A DNA stretch of 64,000 nucleotides from the NCBI GenBank assembly GCA_947587615.1, contig CANPYC010000007.1:1-64000 (forward strand), read 5' to 3'. Under the pieces are notes generated by a model. The model saw only the letters and a list, made by a program, of their open reading frames with translations, searched no databases and was not told the DNA's origin. Shown piece after piece: positions 36,667 through 44,871 of this stretch. This DNA is from Candidatus Gastranaerophilales bacterium. GTDB taxonomy: Bacteria; Cyanobacteriota; Vampirovibrionia; Gastranaerophilales; Gastranaerophilaceae. Every line of letters starts with the position of its first letter. Within the stretch, counting starts at the first letter, position 1. Position numbers and translations under genes: made by a program.

Positions 36667-37652
36667 TGAAGCCTGTTGTTGCACTTTCAATCCCAACGGG
36701 AGTAGGAGCGAATATCGGAGGATACGCAGGGGATTTTGGCTATATTGCAAGAAAATTTTCAAAATATTTCCACTGCATTGTTAATCCTAATGCCGTAAAC
36801 GGCGGAATATTAAGCGCTATTAATAATGATATGAGCTATCTGGAAGGTTATTTATTTGATGAATTTTTTAAAGGCAACATTGCTTTAGCTCCTCTAAAAC
36901 CTTATGAAACAAATAAAATCGGAGTGATTTTTGATTGCGATATACCAAAAAATATTCTAAACGTTCATCTTAATACTCTTAATGCTCTAAAAATGGTTCA
37001 AGGAGCAGATATTAGAGAAATCGAATACACAAAAGAGCCTGTCGGAGTAGAGCTTACAATAGAAAATAATATTTCATCGGGTAATTTAAAAAACCCCGAT
37101 ACTCTTTTAGAGTCTGCTAAAAAACTAATTAAAAAAGGAATAGAAGCAATTGCTGTTGTATGCTATTTTAGAGAGGATTCAGAGGATGAAAATTATTCTA
37201 ATGCAGAGGGAATTGACCCGATTGGAGGAATAGAAGCGGTTATATCTCATTTAATTACAAAAGAATTTTCAATTCCTTCAGCTCATGCACCCGCATTTTA
37301 TGATATTGATATATCTCAAAAACTTGAACATCCTAAGGTATCATCGGAATTAATTTCTTCAACGTATTTACCTTGTATTATTCAAGGGCTTTCAATTGCG
37401 CCAAAAATTTATAAAAATTCAAATTCAACAAACTTAAAGGGGGTGCAAATTACAAATAAAGACGTTAATTATTTAATTGTTCCTTATAATGCCCTTGGTT
37501 CAAGCGCTGTTTTAAGCGCAATAAAAAATAATATTAAACTTATAACAATAAAAAACGAAACAAAATTGGATGTTACATCAAAAAAACTCAATATTTCGCC
37601 TTATTTGCACTTTAATTCTTATGAAGAATGTTTGGATAAAATTTTAACCTAA
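36666..37652 (+). CDS. DUF3326 domain protein
   Basis: The protein matches DUF3326, an uncharacterised family that I associate mainly with cyanobacteria and plants. The N-terminus is ALSIPTGVGANIGGYAGDFG, followed by VNPNAVNGGILSAINNDMSY and GYLFDEFFKGNIALAP, which are strongly family-like. No catalytic residues can be assigned. The 328-residue length is near the usual size. The ATG overlaps the holB stop (TAATG), so it is translationally coupled to clamp-loader genes. This family supports a cyanobacterium-related host, although the inference depends on the family's known distribution. Confidence 0.85.
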   Translation: MKPVVALSIPTGVGANIGGYAGDFGYIARKFSKYFHCIVNPNAVNGGILSAINNDMSYLEGYLFDEFFKGNIALAPLKPYETNKIGVIFDCDIPKNILNVHLNTLNALKMVQGADIREIEYTKEPVGVELTIENNISSGNLKNPDTLLESAKKLIKKGIEAIAVVCYFREDSEDENYSNAEGIDPIGGIEAVISHLITKEFSIPSAHAPAFYDIDISQKLEHPKVSSELISSTYLPCIIQGLSIAPKIYKNSNSTNLKGVQITNKDVNYLIVPYNALGSSAVLSAIKNNIKLITIKNETKLDVTSKKLNISPYLHFNSYEECLDKILT

Positions 37653-37710
37653 ATAAATGATGATAATTTGCTTTTAATAAAGTAAGCTTTCAGATGAAAG
37701 AGGTAAAAAT

Positions 37711-38742
37711 ATGAAAAAGAAATATGCGTGGACACTTGCAGAAATGGTAATAGCAATTACCGTATTAATTGTTTTAGCCGGAATAGCAAGTACGGTTATG
37801 AAGGCAAGTGTGCAAAAAGCAAAGTTTTTTGTTTACGCAACATTTAGAAATATTGAACAAGCAAACGTATATTTGATGGAAAAAAATGACGACGAACTTG
37901 AGCAGCCGAATAAAAACGGCAAGGATTGGTATTGTTCAAATTTAGCCGATATATTTTCTCTAAAAGGCGATGCTAATTGTAAAGCACCGGCTTCAGGAAA
38001 CGATACAACAACAGTTAATATGACTCTGGCAAACGGGGTTGCTCTTTATGGGCTTGCAAACCCTTGGCGGGTTGCTTATGATAACGCAGATTTTAAAATT
38101 AAAGATATATTAATGGATATAAACGGTTCAAAAGGTCCTAATAAAATATGGATTGACAGATTTCATTTCAGAGTATTTACAGGAGATATTTACACGGGTC
38201 TTGTACGTTTTGTAAACTGCGCAGATGACTCAATGTATGACGAAGACGGAGTAAAGCACCCCATTAAAACAAAACATTTATTCTGTGCAAGTGGAGACAA
38301 TACAAACTATACTCTTGACGATACAATAATTACTTATGATATATTAAAACCTGTTAACGGAGGAAAAGAAGACGAAAGCGAAGACGGAGACGAAGTTGCA
38401 AAAGCCAAAACCGTTGCAGCTAATTTATCAACAATGGCTGCCGATTGTCTTACTTACGGAGGTATGGGTATTTACAAAAGAGCGCAATGTGCGAGTGCAG
38501 GTTTTAAATTGCACTATGAATGTATAACAGAGGACACCTGTGAAGGATGTGGTGCAGGCAGAGTATGTCCCGATAAGCCAAGTGCTGACGGCACAACCAA
38601 AACAGCAATCAATGAAGCAACATGTCTGGCGGATGTAGAAAAAAACAATCCTGATAATCTGCCGTGTACCGCCATTATGCACAAACCCGCCGCAGGCATA
38701 AGCTCTATCTTAGGCGATGTCATGGGTGAAATTGACATGTAG
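37711..38742 (+). CDS. Prepilin-like protein with Cys-rich C-terminus
   Basis: The N-terminus has the type IV prepilin/pseudopilin signature: a short Lys-rich leader, then A, W and TLAEMVIAITVLIVLAG with Glu at the expected +5 position, followed by a hydrophobic helix. The prepilin peptidase site is thus A|W. After residue 40 the protein is a large soluble domain (to 343) with many Cys, including CITEDTCEGCGAGRVCPDK. Such proteins are exported to the periplasm, cell surface or pilus. The context is unremarkable, with no other pil or gsp gene nearby. The roughly 300-residue globular domain is unknown. The 'DESEDGDEVAKAK' stretch is a charged linker. Confidence 0.85.
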   Translation: MKKKYAWTLAEMVIAITVLIVLAGIASTVMKASVQKAKFFVYATFRNIEQANVYLMEKNDDELEQPNKNGKDWYCSNLADIFSLKGDANCKAPASGNDTTTVNMTLANGVALYGLANPWRVAYDNADFKIKDILMDINGSKGPNKIWIDRFHFRVFTGDIYTGLVRFVNCADDSMYDEDGVKHPIKTKHLFCASGDNTNYTLDDTIITYDILKPVNGGKEDESEDGDEVAKAKTVAANLSTMAADCLTYGGMGIYKRAQCASAGFKLHYECITEDTCEGCGAGRVCPDKPSADGTTKTAINEATCLADVEKNNPDNLPCTAIMHKPAAGISSILGDVMGEIDM

Positions 38743-38802
38743 GATATTGAAAAACATTAAATTATAAAGTATACTTGTAAATAATTACTTTAGGAAATTG
38801 AA

Positions 38803-39039
38803 ATGTTTATAACTGTTTTAACTATTGCTATTTTAAGCGTTGCATCGGTTGTTTTTCTAACTATATATTTCATGCCCGTTTTGGTTGCATATATCAGAGG
38901 ACATAAAAATATTTTAGCCATCAGTTTAATGACGCTCTTTCTCGGCTGGACTTTGTATGGTTGGATTGCAGCTTTGCTGTGGTCGCTAAACTGCGATATT
39001 GAAGAAGATAAAGAAGATAAAAGCGAAAATAATACTTAA
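38803..39039 (+). CDS. Superinfection immunity-like small membrane protein
   Basis: This 78-residue protein has two hydrophobic helices: residues 3-29 and 38-64. The pattern FMPVLVAYIRGHKN then LFLGWTLYGWIAALLWSL fits the superinfection immunity (Imm, PF14373) family. That family is named from phage T4 Imm, which blocks DNA entry of related phages, but most members are chromosomal and uncharacterised. A short acidic tail follows (IEEDKEDKSENNT). The start has TTAGGAAATTGAA upstream. It lies alone between the prepilin and tsaB, with no phage genes around. Confidence 0.75.
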   Translation: MFITVLTIAILSVASVVFLTIYFMPVLVAYIRGHKNILAISLMTLFLGWTLYGWIAALLWSLNCDIEEDKEDKSENNT

Positions 39040-39044
39040 AGAAC

Positions 39045-39650
39045 TTATACAGGCGGTGTTTGAATATAATTAGCATAAATATTCAAGTAATTAAAATCAT
39101 CTTTATTTTTTGAATTAAGATATTTTTCTTCACCGATTTTAAGCATAACTTTGCCTAAATCAACTTCGCTTGTTTCATAACAGGTTGAGCCGGGGTATTT
39201 ATCAAAAGTGCGCAAATCGCAAACCATGCTTTTATTTTGAATAAAGTAATTAAGCTGTTCTTTAGAGATAAGCTTAATATCTTCTTTTGTTCCTAAATAA
39301 TACATATCCCTTCTTGCGTCCATTAAAAGAATATCTTTATTATAAGCATTTAAAAGTATTTCAGCGGTATTTAAACCGACAAGAGGAAGATTAAGCTCAC
39401 AAGCAAACACTTTTGCAATACTAAGCGCTACTCTTATCCCCGTGAAGCTTCCGGGACCGCAATTGACAATTATTAAATTCAGCTTTTTTAAAGAGATTGA
39501 ATTTCTCCTTGAAACCTCTTGAATTTCATTGTTTAAATATAAACTGTGATAATTTTTGTCGCTTTTTATAATTTTGCTAAAAATTTTATCATCATATTTA
39601 AAAGCCGCATACGACTTATCTAAAGCCGAACAAATCGCTAATATATTCAT
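39045..39650 (-). CDS. tsaB: tRNA threonylcarbamoyladenosine synthesis protein TsaB
   Basis: TsaB is the ASKHA-fold partner of TsaD in making the t6A37 modification of tRNA. The N-terminal NILAICSALDKSY and the ring CGPGSFTGIRVALSIAKVFA are diagnostic. Length 201 residues is a little short of E. coli TsaB, as in many other bacteria. It overlaps tsaE by four bases (ATGA), so they are translationally coupled. Together with tcdA (3.45 kb) the window encodes three proteins of the t6A/ct6A pathway; tsaC and tsaD are outside it. Confidence 0.9.
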   Translation of the reverse strand: MNILAICSALDKSYAAFKYDDKIFSKIIKSDKNYHSLYLNNEIQEVSRRNSISLKKLNLIIVNCGPGSFTGIRVALSIAKVFACELNLPLVGLNTAEILLNAYNKDILLMDARRDMYYLGTKEDIKLISKEQLNYFIQNKSMVCDLRTFDKYPGSTCYETSEVDLGKVMLKIGEEKYLNSKNKDDFNYLNIYANYIQTPPV

Positions 39651-40120
39651 AATCTTACCTTGAGTTTTTTTATAAATTCTTCTTGAAATTCGTCTGATGA
39701 GCTAAATTCAAACCATCTTATATTAACATCTTCGCTGTCATATTCAACGTTAATTTTTAGTGCGTCTTTAGGAATTTCATCATAAGCAAATTCTGCCCAT
39801 TCAATAAATGTTAAAACGTTTTGCTTTGTATATTCCCTAAGTTCATCAACAACAGATTTTAAGCCTTTTTCTTCAAGTCTGTATAAGTCAAAATGATAAA
39901 TCGGAAATTTATCACATTTATATTCATTCAAAATTACAAAACTGGGACTTGTTACTTTTTTATCAACACCCAAGTATTCTAAAACATATCTTATAAATTG
40001 AGTTTTACCCGCACCGATATCCCCCGTCAGAGTAACAAAAAGCCCCTTTTCATCTAAAAGAGAAGCAAAAGCCTGCGCAAGTTTTTTAGTATCATTCAAT
40101 GTTTGGGTTTTAATTTTCAT
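39647..40120 (-). CDS. tsaE: tRNA threonylcarbamoyladenosine synthesis ATPase TsaE
   Basis: TsaE is the P-loop ATPase needed to turn over the TsaB-TsaD complex. The Walker A GDIGAGKTQFIRYVLEYLG is at about residues 33-51. SPSFVILNEY and PIYHFDLYRLE are characteristic, and FIEWAEFAYD matches the conserved acidic/Trp signature 'iEW'. At 157 residues it has normal length. It precedes tsaB in the minus-strand pair, and its start codon lies about 120 bases from the divergent small gene at 40239. Confidence 0.95.
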   Translation of the reverse strand: MKIKTQTLNDTKKLAQAFASLLDEKGLFVTLTGDIGAGKTQFIRYVLEYLGVDKKVTSPSFVILNEYKCDKFPIYHFDLYRLEEKGLKSVVDELREYTKQNVLTFIEWAEFAYDEIPKDALKINVEYDSEDVNIRWFEFSSSDEFQEEFIKKLKVRL

Positions 40121-40238
40121 AAGTTAATTTTACATTAAAAATTTGTTAAATATTGTAAACAATTGAACCGATTTTTAAAGAAAAATTCAATAGTGTCGTT
40201 AATTATAATGTGAGGTTAGCAAACATAAGGATGATAAA

Positions 40239-40400
40239 ATGGATTACGAAAACGATTTAGAGTTATGTGAGTATAATCCGATTAGCGTTCAATACGAAAA
40301 TGAAATCAGAGCTTTAGCTCAAATAATTGAACCGCCCGCTAAAAGCTTTTTTCAAAGACTTATGAAAAAGATAATCTTAGCGCATGGCGCAAATGCTTAA
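40239..40400 (+). CDS. Small protein, 53 residues, unknown
   Basis: This ORF is too short for the track. It begins ATG after AAGGATGATAAA, and the product MDYENDLELCEYNPISVQYE... is acidic at the N-terminus with a basic amphipathic end (FFQRLMKKIILAHGANA). It has no signal peptide. A strong intrinsic terminator with a GC-rich stem follows immediately, which supports a real transcript. A TATAAT at 40204-40209 could be the -10 box. No function can be named. Confidence 0.55.
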   Translation: MDYENDLELCEYNPISVQYENEIRALAQIIEPPAKSFFQRLMKKIILAHGANA

Positions 40401-40404
40401 AAAA

Positions 40405-40436
40405 TTTAGCCCCGAGAATTACTCGGGGTTTGTTGT
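40405..40436 (+). terminator. Intrinsic terminator after the 53-residue gene
   Basis: CCCCGAG and CTCGGGG form a 7-bp GC-rich stem around AATTA, preceded by an A-run and followed by TTTGTTG. It stops the small gene's transcript before the convergent protease gene. Confidence 0.75.
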
Positions 40437-40457
40437 ATATAAATTAAACATTTAAAA

Positions 40458-41255
40458 CTATTTTCCCTTAGGTTTGAAATCTATTTTAATATTATTAATT
40501 TGCATTAAGTATTTTTTTAAATCACCGATATTATTATTTTCTTCAAATAAATCTTTTTTTAAAGCAGGGTTTTGTAAGCTGTCTTTTGTTTTTTCAAATT
40601 CCGATTTATAACCGTTTGAATTAATCTTTGACACTAAACTATCGACATCGCTTGCCTGAATATTTGAATACATAGATAATATTTCACTTTGCGTTTTTCC
40701 AACAGGCAATTTATAAAGCCATTTCAGCGTTTCAAGGTCATTTTGAGATATGTTAACTATTCCGTATTCATGCGGAACATACATAATATCCCCTCTTGTT
40801 TTAGAATGCCCTAAACCGACGCTGTGACCAATTTCATGCAAGATTGTATGAAAAACCTCATTTTCATCCATATACTGATGATGAATAATTCCGTCGGACA
40901 GTCCTATTGAAAGCTCAGCAGAATAATATCTTCCAAGTTTATCATAATTAAAAGTACAACAGCCTAAAGATTTTCTATCCACCCTTTTCCATTCAATATT
41001 TACCTGCGAATCATAAAGGTTCATTGTTCTCTCAAAACTGACAAGCCCGCAAGTAAGTTCTTCCCAAGTATTAAAACCGTCTATAATCATTTGAGTATAT
41101 TTATACTCGTCATTAGCGCCTTGGGATTTATACCAGTTAAACTTGCCGATAAATACTTTTAGAGGCATAATATTATCGGGCCATCTGGATAGTTTGTCTT
41201 TATTAAAACAATCGTTTAAATAAGTAACAGTTTGCATATAAATATATAATAGCAT
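40458..41255 (-). CDS. Matrixin-type zinc metalloprotease lacking a signal peptide
   Basis: The metzincin zinc site HEIGHSVGLGHS (HExxHxxGxxH) is at about residues 143-154, and the downstream Met-turn region reads IMYVPHEYG. These point to the matrixin (peptidase M10) group of extracellular or periplasmic proteases. A roughly 130-residue N-terminal domain precedes it with VNIEWKRVDRK and similar beta strands. No signal peptide is present, although matrixins are generally exported. The start may be Met7 (MQTVTYLNDCF) rather than Met1. No upstream ORF supplies a leader. It is therefore either a cytoplasmic protease, unconventionally secreted, or has its start in a rearranged region. Confidence 0.8.
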   Translation of the reverse strand: MLLYIYMQTVTYLNDCFNKDKLSRWPDNIMPLKVFIGKFNWYKSQGANDEYKYTQMIIDGFNTWEELTCGLVSFERTMNLYDSQVNIEWKRVDRKSLGCCTFNYDKLGRYYSAELSIGLSDGIIHHQYMDENEVFHTILHEIGHSVGLGHSKTRGDIMYVPHEYGIVNISQNDLETLKWLYKLPVGKTQSEILSMYSNIQASDVDSLVSKINSNGYKSEFEKTKDSLQNPALKKDLFEENNNIGDLKKYLMQINNIKIDFKPKGK

Positions 41256-41306
41256 ATAATTAAATCAGATATAAGTACACTAAACCAATTAAAGGAAAAA
41301 CGAACT

Positions 41307-41642
41307 ATGATGAATATGATGCAGGTAATGCAAAAAGCTCAAAAAATGCAAAAAAAATTCAAAGAAACACAAGAAGAGCTTGAAAAATCCACAATAACAG
41401 CAACCGCAGGAAATGGTGCGGTTACTGCCGTTGTCAGCGGACAGGGCAAATTCTCTTCAATTAAATTAAAACCTGAAGCCATCAACCCTTCAAATCCGCA
41501 AAGTGTTGACGCTGATACAATTGAAATGCTTGAAGATTTAATCACTCAAGCGTTCAAGGAAGCTACAACAAATGCAAATAATCAAATGGAAACGAAAATG
41601 AAAGCCATTACAGGCGGAATTTCCATCCCCGGATTATTTTAA
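41307..41642 (+). CDS. YbaB/EbfC family nucleoid-associated protein
   Basis: This 111-residue DNA-binding protein is related to EbfC/YbaB. The family's structure is visible: a helix MQKAQKMQKKFKETQEELEK (about residues 7-27), a beta region with GAVTAVVSGQGKFSSIKLKPE, and a C-terminal helix LEDLITQAFKEATTNANNQM. AAAGGAAAAACGAACT precedes the start. It sits just upstream of recR in the common ybaB-recR pair, here separated by a terminator, which suggests the two can be expressed separately. Confidence 0.95.
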   Translation: MMNMMQVMQKAQKMQKKFKETQEELEKSTITATAGNGAVTAVVSGQGKFSSIKLKPEAINPSNPQSVDADTIEMLEDLITQAFKEATTNANNQMETKMKAITGGISIPGLF

Positions 41643-41646
41643 TCAA

Positions 41647-41703
41647 ATTTTAAAAGTGCGCATTTCAATTTATTTTTAATTTAACATTGCGCACTTTTTT
41701 AAA
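41647..41703 (+). terminator. Intrinsic terminator between ybaB and recR
   Basis: AAAAGTGCGCA and TGCGCACTTTT form an 11-bp stem with a loop of about 25 bases, followed by a run of T. It would reduce read-through from ybaB into recR. Confidence 0.75.
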
Positions 41704-41748
41704 TTTATATTTTATATTTTTTGTGCGAAGTTATATGGGATAAACAAA

Positions 41749-42354
41749 TTGGAATACACAAAGCCTTTGGCAAGATTAATAGAACACTTTCAAAAGCTGC
41801 CTTCAATCGGACCTAAAACAGCAATGCGTTTAGCTTTATACATTGTTAAAATGAGCCAAAATGAAGTTGAAAACTTTTCAAATGCACTATTAGAAGCTAA
41901 AACAAAAATATCATACTGTTCAAACTGTTTTAATATGTCATGCTCCGACCCTTGTGAAATATGCAGCGACCAAACAAGAAATAAAAGCATAATTTGTGTT
42001 GTCGGGGAAACAAAAGACCTGATGGCAATTGAAAAAACAAACGAATATCACGGTTTATATCATGTCCTACAAGGTTTAATTTCCCCTCTTGACGGTATAG
42101 GCCCTGATGATATCAGAGTTAAAGAGCTATTGTTTCGAGTTAATCAAAACAATATCAAAGAGGTTATTTTAGCTCTCAATCCTTCGGTTGAAGGGGAAGC
42201 AACAAGTCTGTATCTTGGTAAACTTTTAAAACCGTTTAATATAAAAATTACAAGAATTGCTTTTGGCTTGCCTATGGGTGCCGAGCTTGAATATGCCGAT
42301 GAAATGACTTTAGCAAGAGCTTTAGAAGGCAGAGTTGAAATAAGCTTAGCATAA
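41749..42354 (+). CDS. recR: Recombination mediator RecR
   Basis: RecR acts with RecF/RecO in gap repair. The N-terminal helix-hairpin-helix region is [17 protein letters not shown], followed by a zinc finger ([16 protein letters not shown]), then the Toprim domain with [15 protein letters not shown], and the C-terminal '[15 protein letters not shown]' typical of RecR. Length 201 is standard. Translation starts at TTG 41749, with GGGATAAACAAA upstream. A palindrome lies just downstream, before the next gene. Confidence 0.96.
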   Translation: MEYTKPLARLIEHFQKLPSIGPKTAMRLALYIVKMSQNEVENFSNALLEAKTKISYCSNCFNMSCSDPCEICSDQTRNKSIICVVGETKDLMAIEKTNEYHGLYHVLQGLISPLDGIGPDDIRVKELLFRVNQNNIKEVILALNPSVEGEATSLYLGKLLKPFNIKITRIAFGLPMGAELEYADEMTLARALEGRVEISLA

Positions 42355-42383
42355 TTTCAAATGTAAATATTTTGCCTTCGGCA

Positions 42384-42423
42384 TTATCCTTATACTACTA
42401 TAATAAAATAAGTATAAGGATAA
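42384..42423 (+). promoter_or_regulatory. 13-bp inverted repeat masking the ribosome binding site of the next gene
   Basis: TTATCCTTATACT and AGTATAAGGATAA pair perfectly with a 14-base loop. The right arm contains AAGGA, the Shine-Dalgarno site for the ATG at 42427. A TATAAT at 42399-42404 lies within the loop, so the palindrome could also act as an operator around a -10 box. Either reading implies control of the glycan gene downstream. Confidence 0.55.
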
Positions 42424-42426
42424 AAA

Positions 42427-43641
42427 ATGAAATTCAAGCTTCTTTACTATACAAAAATATTAATCAAGTTTATAGTTAAAACTTTTTACGGATTTCTTTG
42501 TATTGTAACACCGACAGATAAAAATAAAATCGTAATATGTTCACACCTGGGCAGAACCTTAGGCTGCAACGTTAAATATGTCGCAAATGAACTTTTAAGA
42601 AGAAAACTTCCCTACAAGCTTGTTCGCTTATATAGGGCAGATATGTTTGATTTTGCTAAAGCCGACCCCAACATTAAACTTGTAGATTGGAATAACAACT
42701 ATAAGAAAATGAGAGAGCTTGCAAGCGCCAAGCTTTGGCTTGAAGGAGATCATAAAACTTTTGAATATATGATTGGTTTAAGAAAAAAGAAAAATCAGTT
42801 TTATTTAAATACTTTTCATGGTTCACTCGGAATTAAAAAAATATATCATGATGAAGAAGTTAACGTTCGCTCTAAAAAATTTATGGAAAATTTTGACAAA
42901 AATTTTGATGATTGCGACATAATGTTTTCAAATTCAAAGTTTGAAGAAAATGTTTACAGAAGCGGTCTTAAATTTAAAAATAAAATCTTTAGAACGGGAC
43001 ATGCCAGAAATGATATATTATTTAAAGATAATACAAAAATTAAACAAAAAGTTTTAAGCAAGCTAAATATTCCAAACGGTAAAAAAATTGCCCTCTATGC
43101 GCCTTCATACAGAGATGATTTAAAAACAAACTGCTTTTCAATTGATTATAACATCTTAAAACAGGCTCTTGAAAAGAAATATAACTGCGAATGGGTAATA
43201 GTTTCCCGTTTTCATAGTGTGAACGCATTAAAATCAAAAACCAAGATAAACGATATTATGTCTGAATATGATGCAACATACTATCCCGATATGCAAGAGC
43301 TCATTGTAAGTTTTGATTTATTGATATCTGATTTTTCAAGCTGTATGTTTGATTTTATGCTCACCAAAAAACCGGTGTTTGTTTTTGCAACAGACATTGA
43401 AAAATATAATAACGAACGTGGTCTATACTATCCGCTTGAAAAAACACCTTTTTTAATTGCCTCTAACAACGAGGAGCTGGAAAAAAATATTCTTAAATTT
43501 GACTATGAAAAATATAAAAAAGATATTGAATTATTTTTAGAAGATAAACAAGCGCTGGAAGACGGGCATGCTTCAGAAAGAATTGCCGATATAATCGAGC
43601 AGTTAATGCAAGGGAAAGATATAAAAAATATAAACATTTAA
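42427..43641 (+). CDS. CDP-glycerol glycerophosphotransferase-like protein (TagB/TagF family)
   Basis: The C-terminal two-thirds match the CDP-glycerol/ribitol glycerophosphotransferase family (PF04464), which adds glycerol-phosphate units to a polymer such as teichoic acid or capsule. Motifs are NTFHGSLGIKKI (about residues 134-145), ALYAPSYRDD, and LISDFSSCMFDFML with a downstream VFATDIEKYN. A hydrophobic N-terminus suggests membrane association. The likely product is a surface glycerol-phosphate-modified glycan. It is followed after 18 bases by an FkbM methyltransferase gene, so the two probably work on one glycan. Length 404 is normal for the single-domain enzymes. Confidence 0.9.
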   Translation: MKFKLLYYTKILIKFIVKTFYGFLCIVTPTDKNKIVICSHLGRTLGCNVKYVANELLRRKLPYKLVRLYRADMFDFAKADPNIKLVDWNNNYKKMRELASAKLWLEGDHKTFEYMIGLRKKKNQFYLNTFHGSLGIKKIYHDEEVNVRSKKFMENFDKNFDDCDIMFSNSKFEENVYRSGLKFKNKIFRTGHARNDILFKDNTKIKQKVLSKLNIPNGKKIALYAPSYRDDLKTNCFSIDYNILKQALEKKYNCEWVIVSRFHSVNALKSKTKINDIMSEYDATYYPDMQELIVSFDLLISDFSSCMFDFMLTKKPVFVFATDIEKYNNERGLYYPLEKTPFLIASNNEELEKNILKFDYEKYKKDIELFLEDKQALEDGHASERIADIIEQLMQGKDIKNINI

Positions 43642-43659
43642 AATTTTAAAGGAAAAAAT

Positions 43660-44778
43660 ATGACAAACGATTTTACAACACTAACAAATAATATTGCAAA
43701 AAATTCTAAATTGGCTATATGGGGTTGTTGCGATTTTGGGAAAAAAATATATAACGAGCTTAAAAATACAAGAAAAGATGTTGAGATTAAATATTTCATA
43801 GACAAAAATGCAAAAGGAAATTTTGACAACACGGATATTTTAACAATTGAAGATTTTTTTAATCATGCAAACGAAATTGACTGCGCAATTATTGCCTCTT
43901 ATTCATCAAGATATCGTATGGAATTTATTTTAAAATCAATGGGGATTAAAAAAATTCTAATTCCAAAAGAAGAACTCTTTAGAAAAAACACCCTGATTTA
44001 CGATTTTAAAACAGCGCTTAATACTTTCAAGTTTGAAGAAGATAAAAAACTCTATACAATGTTATACAACTTTAGAAAATCAACCGTTTCAAGGTGTGAC
44101 ATTGCAAAATATTATGAAAAACAAAACTACGAGGAATTTAAAAGGAATGTTGTTAATACTCAATATCTTGATTTTATAAATAAAGATGAAATAAAGGTTC
44201 TATTAGAGGGGGGGGGTATGGACTGCGCCAACACTTTAATTTTTTTAAACAGCTTTAAAAACTGCAAAAAAGCCTACTCTTTTGAACCTTGCTATGATGA
44301 ATTTAAAGATAATCTTCTTGATTTAATAATTTCAAAAAACGATAAAATTGAAATTGTTAAAAAAGCTCTTTTTGACAAAGTTACAACCTGTGAATTTAAA
44401 AAAGCCTCCCCAAGACATAAAGGAGGGTCGGCTTTTTCAAGTGCAAAACCCGAGATGGCTTGTGAGTATGAAGTTATTAAAGTTGAATGTACAACAATTG
44501 ATGAATTTATCAAAGAAAAAGGAATAAAAAAACTTGATTTTATTAAACTTGATATAGAAAATGCGGAATTAAACGTTTTAGAAGGCGCTAAAGAAACTCT
44601 TATAAACCATAGACCGCAAATTGCAACAGCAATTTATCATTCGGATATGCAGTTTATACACATTCCAATCTTTCTTAAAGAAATCTTAAAAAACTATACC
44701 TTCAGACTTCAGCACTATACCGATAGAAACTGGGATACGGTTTTATTTGCTATACCCGATGAAATATATAAAAACTAA
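43660..44778 (+). CDS. FkbM-family methyltransferase with N-terminal Rossmann domain and G9 tract
   Basis: The C-terminal half is FkbM-type methyltransferase, with LDFIKLDIENAELNVLEGA and the typical RPQIATAIYHSDMQF. The N-terminal 100 residues form a nucleotide-binding-like domain (KLAIWGCCDFGKKIYNELKN), as in the three paralogues at 52-56 kb. Family enzymes O-methylate sugars or related molecules. The SAM-binding loop LLEGGGMDCAN is encoded by nine consecutive G residues. A gain of one gives a stop about 15 codons later; a loss gives a stop after about 8 codons. It directly follows the CDP-glycerol transferase gene. Confidence 0.88.
   Translation: MTNDFTTLTNNIAKNSKLAIWGCCDFGKKIYNELKNTRKDVEIKYFIDKNAKGNFDNTDILTIEDFFNHANEIDCAIIASYSSRYRMEFILKSMGIKKILIPKEELFRKNTLIYDFKTALNTFKFEEDKKLYTMLYNFRKSTVSRCDIAKYYEKQNYEEFKRNVVNTQYLDFINKDEIKVLLEGGGMDCANTLIFLNSFKNCKKAYSFEPCYDEFKDNLLDLIISKNDKIEIVKKALFDKVTTCEFKKASPRHKGGSAFSSAKPEMACEYEVIKVECTTIDEFIKEKGIKKLDFIKLDIENAELNVLEGAKETLINHRPQIATAIYHSDMQFIHIPIFLKEILKNYTFRLQHYTDRNWDTVLFAIPDEIYKN
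44208..44216 (+). repeat. Nine-G tract in the FkbM gene at 43660
   Basis: Nine G residues lie in the codons for Glu-Gly-Gly-Gly in the SAM-binding loop. Such long G runs are rare in this AT-rich sequence and are typical slippage sites. Confidence 0.95.
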
Positions 44779-44871
44779 AATTTTATTTTATTTTCAATCG
44801 TTTTTATAATAAAATTACATTACCAACACATAAAATTTGTGTTGCAGCTTAAATACCCGCAAGGAAAAATA

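Noticed and set aside
38803-39039. Prophage remnant at the superinfection immunity-like gene
   Set aside because: No integrase, structural or attachment-site sequence occurs on either side.
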